From Flavobacteriales bacterium CG18_big_fil_WC_8_21_14_2_50_32_9 (lineage in GTDB: Bacteria; Bacteroidota; Bacteroidia; Flavobacteriales_E; Vicingaceae): 6,196 bases of DNA. The notes under the pieces are model-generated. The model saw nothing but the letters and a program-made list of their open reading frames with translations. It had not been told where the DNA came from and made no database searches. The stretch is taken from contig PCUH01000115.1 in assembly GCA_002770955.1 (NCBI GenBank), positions 3,141 to 9,336 of the forward strand. The letters run 5' to 3'. A program made the translations under genes and the position numbers. The first letter of the stretch is position 1; every line of letters starts with the position of its first letter. This document shows, in pieces, positions 1 to 5,833 of this stretch.

Positions 1-656
1 TTTTATTGGAAAACAACAAAGATTTCTACTTTTTGGAAATGAATACCCGTTTGCAAGTGGAACATCCCGTAACGGAAATGATTACCGGAAAAGACTTGGT
101 AAAAGAACAAATAAATGTAGCAAGAGGCGAAAAGTTAAGCTTTACACAAGAGGAACTAACCATCAACGGACATTCCATTGAAGTTAGGGTTTATGCGGAA
201 GATCCGATGAACAACTTTTTACCGGATATAGGAAGATTAAATACTTACCAACGTCCGGAAGGAATGGGGATTAGAGTAGATGATGGTTTTGAAGAAGGCA
301 TGCAAATTCCGATTTATTATGACCCAATGATTTCCAAGTTAATTACTCATGGAAAAGACCGTGAAGAAGCTATTAACAGAATGGTAAGAGCTATAGACGA
401 CTACATTATCAGTGGCGTAGAAACTACCTTGCCTTTTTGTAAGTTTGCTTTACAGCACGATGCTTTTAAAAGCGGAAATTTTGATACGCACTTTGTCGGT
501 ACGCACTTTACTCCAGAAAAATTATTAAACTCTTTTCCAGCGTTAGAAGAAGTAGCTGCTTTGTTTGCTGCAAAAGTATTTGAAGAAAATGAGCAGAAAC
601 TTACTGTTGGTGCTAATAAAAATGTTGTTTCTAAATGGAAGTTGAGAAGGAATTAA
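1..656 (+). CDS. accC: Biotin carboxylase subunit of an acyl-CoA carboxylase, C-terminal part (5' end outside window)
   Basis: This enzyme carboxylates the biotin carried on a carrier protein, using ATP and bicarbonate, as the first half-reaction of acetyl-, propionyl- or related acyl-CoA carboxylases in the cytoplasm. The reading frame is open to the left edge (first whole codon at 3), so the TTG at 6 is not a start. About 275 N-terminal residues, including most of the ATP-grasp domain, should lie upstream. Counting residues from the codon at 6, the signature EMNTRLQVEHPVTE is at 11-24. E11, N13, R15 and E19 match E. coli AccC E288, N290, R292 and E296, and R90 (GIRVDD) matches R338. The C-terminal domain follows, with YYDPMISKLI near 104-113. 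The family call is firm. Which acyl-CoA is the substrate cannot be told, because the carboxyltransferase and carrier genes are not in the window. The gene converges on the prenyltransferase gene. Confidence 0.93.
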   Translation, partial: LLENNKDFYFLEMNTRLQVEHPVTEMITGKDLVKEQINVARGEKLSFTQEELTINGHSIEVRVYAEDPMNNFLPDIGRLNTYQRPEGMGIRVDDGFEEGMQIPIYYDPMISKLITHGKDREEAINRMVRAIDDYIISGVETTLPFCKFALQHDAFKSGNFDTHFVGTHFTPEKLLNSFPALEEVAALFAAKVFEENEQKLTVGANKNVVSKWKLRRN

Positions 657-671
657 AAGCCCCCTAATCCC

Positions 672-695
672 CTACTTCGACTACGCTCAGCATAA
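672..695 (-). repeat. Fragment of a dispersed intergenic repeat
   Basis: Read on the - strand this stretch contains GCTGAGCGTAGTCGAAG. It has the same GCTGAGCG-tag-tCGAAG layout as the GTCATTCTGAACGA repeats nearby (738-823, 841-872, 5872-5942), but only the core is present. It is preceded by AGCCCCCTAATCCCCT (657-672), a C-rich stretch of a kind I also recall from Bacteroidota intergenic DNA. CTACGCT at 681-687 is complementary to AGCGTAG at 807-813 in the next repeat. Assignment to the family is by eye only. Confidence 0.4.
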
Positions 696-737
696 ACTCC
701 GAGAGACTTTTCCAACCGCTCAAAGCCAAATCAAAAC

Positions 738-823
738 TGTCATTCTGAACGATATTTTACATCCGCCTTAGGCGGATAGAAAAATGAAGTGATGAAACGT
801 AAGTTCAGCGTAGCTAATCTTTA
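738..823 (+). repeat. Dispersed intergenic repeat, copy with inner hairpin
   Basis: The copy starts with GTCATTCTGAACGA (739-752), has a hairpin in the middle, then GAAGTGATGA (786-795), and ends with TAATCTTT (815-822). The same blocks in the same order and at similar spacing occur at 5872-5942, downstream of atpD. The conserved outer blocks and the variable hairpin in the middle mark it as a dispersed repeat rather than chance similarity. It lies between two convergent genes and has no coding potential that I can see. Confidence 0.7.
761..777. repeat. Perfect inverted repeat (possible bidirectional hairpin) between convergent genes
   Basis: ATCCGCC at 761-767 and GGCGGAT at 771-777 form a perfect 7-bp stem with a 3-base TTA loop, G+C rich against an AT-rich background. 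It sits inside the 738-823 repeat, between the 3' ends of the carboxylase and prenyltransferase genes. It could therefore slow or stop transcription from both sides. Neither side has a clear run of T, so it does not meet the standard for an intrinsic terminator. Confidence 0.6.
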
Positions 824-838
824 TAATTACAAGTTTTA

Positions 839-1711
839 TTATACAGATTGCTTCACTACGTTCGCAATGACGGTAATTGCTAGTAACAACGAAGTTCCCT
901 CAATAATAAAGGAATAAAAAAGTTCGGGTTGTTGTTTCTTAGAAAGAAGCAATAGAAGCATTACTACCAATATAGCAATGATTTCGGCTATCCATAACTT
1001 TATATTTATTGTATGGAGTATCAAAAACTCATAACTCGAAATTGCAACAAAACCCAACAACAGCAACACTCCTAATACAAGTGTAATTCTTACGCCAACA
1101 ACTAAAGGAAATGTTTTTATACCTTTTTCCACATCATATTTCATATCTCTAATATCAAAAGGAATGGTAATGGCAACAACAAATAAAAATTGTTTAGTAA
1201 GAAACAATATGTGCTGTAAATTTATTTGACTTACATCTTTACTTATTAAAGGTAACAACCCTGTTACCAGCGTCCAAACAAATGCTATTACAAATATTTT
1301 AAGAAAAGGAATGTCTCTAAATGCCAACCACTTCTGGTGGTAAGGAATAATTCTTACTACATAAACCACAGAAAAAACACCCATAATTGCCAACACTATA
1401 ATGGTTTTAATGTTTAGATAAGACAAAGAAACAACAAGGATGATGGCAGCTAAAACAATAGTAAAAATAATAGGATGTTTGTTGTTGTAAACCCACTTCA
1501 TTCTAAAGCCAATATTGGCTTCATCAATCTCTTTTTGGTTCATTCTTACCAAACGCTGAAAATTATAAATAATATAAGTAGCAGAAAAAACCAATATCAA
1601 TAATGCATTGGATGGCGTTAAATTGAAATACAAGAATGTTCTGTAAGTAAGTGCTGCAACACAAAGTGAAACAAAAAAATTACTGAATACTATTAAGCGT
1701 ATAAATGGCAT
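839..1711 (-). CDS. UbiA-like membrane prenyltransferase family protein
   Basis: A 290-residue, very hydrophobic protein with about eight or nine likely membrane helices, the usual size for UbiA-type prenyltransferases, which attach isoprenoid chains to aromatic or other acceptors in the inner membrane. The best evidence is the second Asp-rich motif, IPFDIRDMKYDVEKGIKTFPLVVG at about 183-206, with D186, D189 and D193 spaced as in the family. FRDIPFLKIF (131-140) also fits. The first motif, normally NDxxDxxxD, is degenerate: at its expected place is IIYNFQRLVRMNQKEID (47-63), keeping only N50. The substrate is therefore unknown and activity is not certain. The start is the ATG at 1711-1709. 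An in-frame TAA at 1717-1715 excludes a longer protein, and no Shine-Dalgarno sequence is seen. The last ten residues (281-290) come from a dispersed repeat. A heptamer array ends four bases ahead of the start. Confidence 0.75.
   Translation of the reverse strand: MPFIRLIVFSNFFVSLCVAALTYRTFLYFNLTPSNALLILVFSATYIIYNFQRLVRMNQKEIDEANIGFRMKWVYNNKHPIIFTIVLAAIILVVSLSYLNIKTIIVLAIMGVFSVVYVVRIIPYHQKWLAFRDIPFLKIFVIAFVWTLVTGLLPLISKDVSQINLQHILFLTKQFLFVVAITIPFDIRDMKYDVEKGIKTFPLVVGVRITLVLGVLLLLGFVAISSYEFLILHTINIKLWIAEIIAILVVMLLLLLSKKQQPELFYSFIIEGTSLLLAITVIANVVKQSV
841..872 (-). repeat. Dispersed repeat copy forming the 3' end of the prenyltransferase gene
   Basis: On the - strand this reads GTCATTGCGAACG followed by TAGTGAAGCAATCTGTA. 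This is a short form of the GTCATTCTGAACGA repeat without the inner hairpin. It is inverted relative to the 738-823 copy, so the two face each other. It lies inside the coding frame: GTC ATT GCG AAC GTA and the next five codons encode VIANVVKQSV, and the stop TAA follows at 841-839. Confidence 0.65.
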
Positions 1712-1715
1712 TTTT

Positions 1716-1750
1716 TATCAGTCGTCAGTTATCAGTCTACAGTTGTCAGT
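1716..1750. repeat. Five tandem 7-bp repeats directly upstream of the prenyltransferase start
   Basis: Five consecutive 7-mers in perfect phase fill 1716-1722, 1723-1729, 1730-1736, 1737-1743 and 1744-1750 (+ strand). All five end in CAGT, and the consensus is TRTCAGT. Units one and three are TATCAGT, and the others differ in the first three bases only. On the coding strand of the prenyltransferase the unit reads ACTGAYA. The array ends four bases before the ATG, so it occupies the place of the ribosome binding site and leader. Confidence 0.85.
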
Positions 1751-1813
1751 TGGCGATTGCTAGCTATTTTATATTTACTCGACCTACTCTAAATTAGTTT
1801 GTCCAAAGAATAA

Positions 1814-1943
1814 AGAGGCTGAACTATAAAGTTCGAGTTCGAGGCTTTCGAAGTTTTGAAAATGTAGGAGCCCCGATAACTATCGGGATGACTAATTTTT
1901 AAAACGAGAATAACGAAAAAATCGGACTTTATAGACAGACTCT
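1814..1943. mobile_element. MITE-like 130-base palindromic element
   Basis: The left end (1814-1835) and the reverse complement of the right end (1943-1922) align as AGAG[G/T]CTG..CTATAAAGT[T/C]CGA, with one single-base gap and about 19 of 22 positions equal. The symmetry continues to the centre: GTTTTGAAAAT (1853-1863) mirrors GTTTTAAAAAT, and CCCGATA (1872-1878) pairs perfectly with TATCGGG (1881-1887) across two bases. The whole stretch can fold into one long imperfect hairpin. No transposase is encoded, and no convincing target duplication is seen at the ends (TAA on the left, AAT on the right). This fits a non-autonomous element or a dispersed structural repeat. The right end overlaps the stop codon of the next gene by two bases. 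Confidence 0.6.
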
Positions 1944-2547
1944 AATTGGCAATTAAACTAGCAGTAAAACCAACTCCCAATCCTATTAAAGTTGAGATTA
2001 AAGCACTTTGAGTTCTTTTTGCCCTAGCAACACGTTCGTGTCCACGCAAGTACTCATCTTCTTTGATGTATTGTAAATCTTTAATTTTTCTTTGTTTTAC
2101 TCTTGTAGGAAAAATAAGTGTTCCTAATGTATAAACTAAAGGAGTTGATATATAAATAAAACTTTGATCATAATGCATAAAATAACCAGCACCACTGCCA
2201 ACAGCAAAACCCAACACGTTAGAAAATTTTGAAGAATAGGTTAAATGTGCGTCTCGCTCTCCATAAACAAATAATTTCATGTCTTTTTGACTTAAAAAAT
2301 TACCTTCTAATGAATCATATTTATAAATTGTAGTATCTATTCCATTCCACTTCATTGAAAACAATCGGTAATTTTCAATATCTATTTCTTTATTTTTTAA
2401 TGTTTTAAAAGTTAGTTGATACTTATTAAATTCCAACACGTTGCCTTCTAGCTGTTTTCCATTTAAAAACAAAAGCGTGTCTGATGACTGTGCAACAAGT
2501 AAATGCACGAATAAAACAGACAATAATATGGTTAGAATAGTTCTCAA
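1942..2547 (-). CDS. Uncharacterised secreted/membrane protein with Bacteroidota-type YGERDA and ERxAR motifs
   Basis: A 201-residue protein of unknown function. Residues 1-20 look like a Sec signal peptide (hydrophobic run 4-18, likely cleavage after LVA or AQ). Residues 23-85 look like a small beta-rich domain (LLFLNGKQLEGNVLEF, then a KxxEIDxENYRLFS stretch). Then come KLFVYGERDA (91-100), a glycine-rich hydrophobic region 110-147 that could cross the membrane once or twice, a charged stretch with YLRGHERVARAKR (166-178), and a last hydrophobic GLGVG segment 182-200. From memory, this order (GE-DA, hydrophobic region, Y-x-GxERxAR, hydrophobic end) recurs in unnamed Bacteroidota proteins. 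The start is TTG at 2547-2545: an in-frame TAA at 2559-2557 lies just upstream and the first internal ATG would remove the signal peptide. The stop TAG abuts the palindromic element. Confidence 0.7.
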   Translation of the reverse strand: MRTILTILLSVLFVHLLVAQSSDTLLFLNGKQLEGNVLEFNKYQLTFKTLKNKEIDIENYRLFSMKWNGIDTTIYKYDSLEGNFLSQKDMKLFVYGERDAHLTYSSKFSNVLGFAVGSGAGYFMHYDQSFIYISTPLVYTLGTLIFPTRVKQRKIKDLQYIKEDEYLRGHERVARAKRTQSALISTLIGLGVGFTASLIAN

Positions 2548-2568
2548 AAAATTAAATTAATAAAAAAG

Positions 2569-2576
2569 CAAAAATA
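2569..2576 (-). promoter_or_regulatory. Candidate -7 promoter element for the 201-residue protein gene
   Basis: On the - strand this reads TATTTTTG, an exact match to the Bacteroidota -7 consensus TAnnTTTG, 21 bases before the TTG start. This would give a leader of roughly 15 bases. I could not find a convincing -33 TTG element at the right distance, and T-rich DNA makes chance matches likely. The call is tentative, but the 100-base gap to the LRR gene does leave room for a separate promoter. Confidence 0.35.
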
Positions 2577-2647
2577 CAAAATAATAGCTGCTAAAATAGA
2601 GCCTTGAAATAAACTTATTAAACCAAAAAGTTAATTACTTAAATTTA

Positions 2648-3274
2648 TTAAAAATCACAATTACACTTTAAAGAGTATCCAATTTTGGTTAAGGGCAATA
2701 TTTTTTTTAGTTTTTTATGTTCACTTCTTGTCAAAGGAACATACCGTAAATCAATTTCTTTAAGTGTTTCTTTAAGCAAAACAATGCTACTAGGAAATGA
2801 CACAATAGCAGTTCCCCAGAGGTGAAGTTCAGTTAATGTTTTTAATGCACCTATTTCAGTTGGGAGAGTTACAATGTCATTGTGATTCAACATAAGAACT
2901 GTTAAGGAATCAAATTTTCCGATTTCTTTAGGCACTTCTGTTAATAAATTATCAGAAAAATCTAAATATTGAAGTTGTGGTAAATTAGCAAGCTCAAGAG
3001 GAATTTCTTTCAATTGGTTGCTACTAACATCGAGGTAACGAAGGTTTTTAAATTTGTAGACTTCTTGGGGGAGTTCTGTTAAGTTGCTTTTTTTTAAGGT
3101 CAACCTAATAACCTCATCGGAAGGTAATTTCATAGCTTGTTCTAATGTGTAAATGGGTAGCTTTTTCATAGCTTTTTTATCTAGCGATTGAGCATTGATA
3201 TTCGTTAAAAACACAAATGAAATTAGCGTAGCAAAAAAATTAGGCAAGTATTTGTATGGAATTGACCTTGTCAA
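2648..3274 (-). CDS. Secreted leucine-rich-repeat protein
   Basis: A 208-residue protein with an N-terminal signal peptide (hydrophobic run about 12-24, likely cleavage after NINA at 28) and six leucine-rich repeats in the pattern LxxLPxxIxxLxxLxxLxLxxN. The repeats begin near 55, 78, 101, 124, 147 and 171, a strict 23-residue period except for one extra residue before the last. LRRs form curved binding surfaces, so the protein probably binds a partner in the periplasm or outside the cell. The partner is unknown. The last repeat decays (LKEIDLRYVPL) and the chain ends in KCNCDF without a sorting domain. There is no ATG before the signal peptide. The start is either TTG at 3274 (keeps basic residues R3 and K8 before the hydrophobic core) or TTG at 3247 (starts MPNFFAT). 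The 3' end of ribF overlaps it by 35 or 8 bases respectively, so the two genes are probably co-transcribed and translationally coupled. Confidence 0.85.
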   Translation of the reverse strand: MTRSIPYKYLPNFFATLISFVFLTNINAQSLDKKAMKKLPIYTLEQAMKLPSDEVIRLTLKKSNLTELPQEVYKFKNLRYLDVSSNQLKEIPLELANLPQLQYLDFSDNLLTEVPKEIGKFDSLTVLMLNHNDIVTLPTEIGALKTLTELHLWGTAIVSFPSSIVLLKETLKEIDLRYVPLTRSEHKKLKKILPLTKIGYSLKCNCDF

Positions 3275-4166
3275 GAGTTAGTTGGTTTTTAAGTTGATTT
3301 AATTCTTCAAAATGATGCTCATTACGAATACGTTCAACAAAGTAAATTGTTATATGCTCACCATAAATAAATTCGTCAAAATCAAAAATATTCACTTCAA
3401 TGGTTTGATTTTTTCCGTTGAGTGTTGGGCGATTCCCAATATTTAACATTCCATTATAGGTTATTCCTTTTACTTCCACTTTAACAGCATACACACCGTT
3501 TTTTGGGATAAGTTTATATTTATTGTCAACAAAAATATTTGCAGTAGGAAACCCAATTTTACGACCAATTTTTTCTCCCTCCACTACTTTTCCACTTAAA
3601 AAGTAATTGTACCCTAAAAATTGATTTGCGGCATTAATCTCTCCAGAAAGTAACGATGTTCTGATTTTAGTGGAACTAATATTAATTTGTTGAACATCTT
3701 GAGCAGGAATTTCCTCCACTTCAAAATCATACGTTTCACCAAAATCTTTTAAATCCTCAAAATCGCCTGCTCTATTTTTTCCGAAACGATGGTCATAACC
3801 TATAATTATTTTTTTTGCATTGATTTTATTTACAAGTATATCTCTAACAAAATCAAGTGCTGATAATCTTGAAAATTTTTTGGAAAAAGGATGTATGATT
3901 AGGTGGTCTATTCCAGCTTTTTTGAGCAACAATGTTCTTTCTTCAATGGTATTTAAAAGTTTTAAATCATTGTCATCAGGAAAAACAATCATTCGAGGAT
4001 GAGGAAAAAAAGTAAGTACTACGGTTTCTCCCCCAATTTGATGAGCTGCTTTTTTAAGTTGTTCAACTATTACTTTATGTCCACAATGAACTCCATCAAA
4101 AGTTCCTATTGTTATCACAGCATTATTAACAGCTGTAAACTCCTGAATATTAGAATAAATCTTCAC
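3240..4166 (-). CDS. ribF: Bifunctional riboflavin kinase / FAD synthetase
   Basis: This enzyme phosphorylates riboflavin to FMN and adenylates FMN to FAD in the cytoplasm. The 308-residue length is normal for bacterial RibF. The N-terminal FMN adenylyltransferase domain has GTFDGVHCGH (21-30, the HxGH-type nucleotide-binding motif), FFPHPR (53-58), GYDHRFGKNRAG (123-134) and SSTKIR (164-169). The C-terminal riboflavin kinase domain has GRKIGFPTAN (201-210), GVYAV (224-228), NIGNRPT (242-248), E257 in IEVNIFDF as the likely catalytic base, and IYGE (267-270). All the key motifs are intact. The start is GTG at 4166-4164. A TAG lies immediately upstream in frame, and the N-terminal sequence MKIYSNIQEFTAVNNAVITIGTFDG fits the family. 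It is divergent from atpD and followed by the overlapping LRR gene. Confidence 0.96.
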   Translation of the reverse strand: MKIYSNIQEFTAVNNAVITIGTFDGVHCGHKVIVEQLKKAAHQIGGETVVLTFFPHPRMIVFPDDNDLKLLNTIEERTLLLKKAGIDHLIIHPFSKKFSRLSALDFVRDILVNKINAKKIIIGYDHRFGKNRAGDFEDLKDFGETYDFEVEEIPAQDVQQINISSTKIRTSLLSGEINAANQFLGYNYFLSGKVVEGEKIGRKIGFPTANIFVDNKYKLIPKNGVYAVKVEVKGITYNGMLNIGNRPTLNGKNQTIEVNIFDFDEFIYGEHITIYFVERIRNEHHFEELNQLKNQLTLDKVNSIQILA

Positions 4167-4179
4167 CTAACTAATTAAC

Positions 4180-4208
4180 CAAATATGAATAAAATTTATT
4201 GCATGCAA
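4180..4208 (-). promoter_or_regulatory. Possible ribF promoter
   Basis: On the - strand a TTG (4208-4206) is followed after 18 bases by CATATTTG (4187-4180), one mismatch from the TAnnTTTG consensus. The spacing is in the right range, but the implied leader before the GTG at 4166 would be only about eight bases. This is weaker than the atpD promoter in the same intergenic region. Confidence 0.3.
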
Positions 4209-4246
4209 ATATCACTAAATTAAATCAAAAAAAAGCTATAAATACA

Positions 4247-4277
4247 TTGACAAAAATGATATTTTATATTAGTTTTG
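4247..4277 (+). promoter_or_regulatory. Bacteroidota-type promoter of atpD
   Basis: TTGACA at 4247-4252 gives the -33 TTG. After 20 bases comes TAGTTTTG at 4270-4277, an exact TAnnTTTG -7 element. Both elements and their spacing fit the primary sigma factor consensus of this phylum. Transcription would start near 4283-4285, giving a leader of about 44 AT-rich bases before the ATG at 4328, with no Shine-Dalgarno sequence. Confidence 0.75.
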
Positions 4278-4327
4278 CAGCCACTAAAAAAAGACTTGAT
4301 TTTAAAACAAAATAAATCTCACAAATT

Positions 4328-5830
4328 ATGTCAAAAAACATAGGTAAAATTTCACAAATTGTAGGTCCAGTAATCGATGTTAGCTTTGCTGATGCAGACA
4401 AACTTCCTAGCATTTTAGATTCATTAATAATCACAAAAAGCAATGGACAAAAGGTAATTTTAGAATGTCAACAACACATTGGAGAAGATGCTGTTAGAGC
4501 AATTTCTATGGATGCAACTGATGGATTAAGCAGAGGAATGGAAGTAGTTGCTACTGGCTCTCCTATTTTAATGCCTAAAGGCGAACAAATTAGAGGACGA
4601 CTTTTTAATGTTGTTGGTGATGCTATTGATGGTATTGGCGTTGTTCCTAAACAAGATGGAAATTCTATCCATAGAAAACCACCAAAATTTGAAGATTTAT
4701 CTACATCCACAGAGATTTTATTGACTGGAATTAAAGTAATTGATTTAATTGAACCTTATTCTAAAGGAGGTAAAATTGGTTTGTTTGGTGGTGCTGGAGT
4801 TGGTAAAACTGTATTGATTATGGAATTAATCAACAACATTGCCAAAGGACACTCAGGTTTGTCTGTTTTTGCTGGTGTTGGAGAAAGAACAAGAGAAGGA
4901 AACGATTTGTTGAGAGAGATGATAGAATCTGGTGTTATTAAATATGGTGAAGAATTTAAAAAATCCATGGAAGAAGGCGGATGGGATTTATCTAAAGTAG
5001 ATAAAGAAGGTCTTTCTGAATCTATGGCAACATTAGTTTTCGGGCAAATGAACGAACCTCCTGGAGCGAGAGCAAGAGTTGCTCTTTCAGGATTAACATT
5101 AGCTGAATATTTTAGAGATGGTGAAGGTGATGGAAAAGGAAAAGATATTTTATTCTTTATTGATAACATCTTTAGATTTACACAAGCAGGTTCTGAAGTT
5201 TCCGCTTTGTTAGGTCGTATGCCTTCAGCAGTAGGTTACCAACCAACATTAGCATCTGAAATGGGTGCGATGCAAGAACGAATTACTTCTACAAAATCAG
5301 GTTCTATTACTTCTGTTCAGGCGGTGTATGTTCCTGCGGATGATTTAACTGACCCTGCTCCTGCAACTACTTTCTCTCACTTAGATGCAACTACTGTACT
5401 TTCTAGAAAAATTGCTGAGTTAGGTATTTATCCTGCGGTAGATCCATTGGATTCTACTTCAAGAATTCTTACGCAAGATATTGTAGGAAAAGCTCATTAC
5501 GATTGTGCTCAACGTGTAAAAGAAACTTTACAACGCTACAAAGAATTGCAAGATATTATTGCCATTTTAGGCATGGATGAACTTTCTGAAGAAGACAAAT
5601 TAGTAGTACACAGAGCAAGAAGGGTTCAACGATTTTTATCTCAACCTTTTCATGTAGCTGAGCAATTTACAGGTTTAAAAGGCGTGTTAGTTTCTTTAGA
5701 AGATACCATTAAAGGGTTTAACATGATTTTGGCTGGAGAAGTAGATGAATATCCAGAAGCAGCGTTCAACCTTGTTGGCTCTATTGAAGAAGCCATTGAA
5801 AAAGGTAAAAAAATGATGGCAGACGTTTAA
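4328..5830 (+). CDS. atpD: F-type ATP synthase subunit beta
   Basis: This is the catalytic subunit of F1, at the inner face of the membrane, making ATP from ADP and phosphate as the gamma subunit turns. The 500 residues contain the N-terminal barrel (GKISQIVGPVIDVSF, 6-20), the P-loop GGAGVGKT (154-161, K160 and T161), GERTREGNDL (185-194, with E186 as the catalytic glutamate), FGQMNEPPGARARV (238-251), the Walker B strand LFFIDNIFRF (275-284, D279), VPADDLTDPAP (335-345), adenine-contacting Y368, PLDSTSR (373-379), and DELSEED (417-423). All key residues are present. It is longer than E. coli AtpD (460) mainly through about 27 extra residues between 205 and 237 (KYGEEFKKSMEEGGWDLS and on) and a few more near GDGKGKD (267-273). 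The start is the ATG at 4328, under its own promoter. atpC follows after a 165-base gap. The a, b, c, delta, alpha and gamma genes are not adjacent upstream, so the atp genes are split. Confidence 0.98.
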   Translation: MSKNIGKISQIVGPVIDVSFADADKLPSILDSLIITKSNGQKVILECQQHIGEDAVRAISMDATDGLSRGMEVVATGSPILMPKGEQIRGRLFNVVGDAIDGIGVVPKQDGNSIHRKPPKFEDLSTSTEILLTGIKVIDLIEPYSKGGKIGLFGGAGVGKTVLIMELINNIAKGHSGLSVFAGVGERTREGNDLLREMIESGVIKYGEEFKKSMEEGGWDLSKVDKEGLSESMATLVFGQMNEPPGARARVALSGLTLAEYFRDGEGDGKGKDILFFIDNIFRFTQAGSEVSALLGRMPSAVGYQPTLASEMGAMQERITSTKSGSITSVQAVYVPADDLTDPAPATTFSHLDATTVLSRKIAELGIYPAVDPLDSTSRILTQDIVGKAHYDCAQRVKETLQRYKELQDIIAILGMDELSEEDKLVVHRARRVQRFLSQPFHVAEQFTGLKGVLVSLEDTIKGFNMILAGEVDEYPEAAFNLVGSIEEAIEKGKKMMADV

Positions 5831-5833
5831 AAA

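Noticed and set aside
6..8. TTG as the start of the biotin carboxylase
   Set aside because: The frame is open to the left edge and the protein lacks its first ~275 residues. The gene is cut by the window.
1716..1750. CRISPR-like array
   Set aside because: The units are 7 bp with no spacers, and no cas gene is present. The same holds for 5834-5868.
2625..2641. Possible terminator after the LRR gene (AAGT/ACTT stem with adjacent T run on the - strand)
   Set aside because: The stem is only four A/T-rich pairs, too weak to support in AT-rich DNA.
3820..4002. Open frame of 60 codons on the + strand inside ribF
   Set aside because: It lies antisense to well-conserved RibF motifs, has no recognisable protein features, and is explained by the codon make-up of ribF.
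4468..4710. Open frame of 80 codons on the - strand inside atpD
   Set aside because: It is antisense to a highly conserved gene, and its composition (many S, P, I) is that of a shadow frame.
4756..5169. Open frame of 137 codons on the - strand inside atpD
   Set aside because: It is antisense to the P-loop and Walker B region of atpD. The proline- and serine-rich low-complexity translation is typical of a shadow frame.
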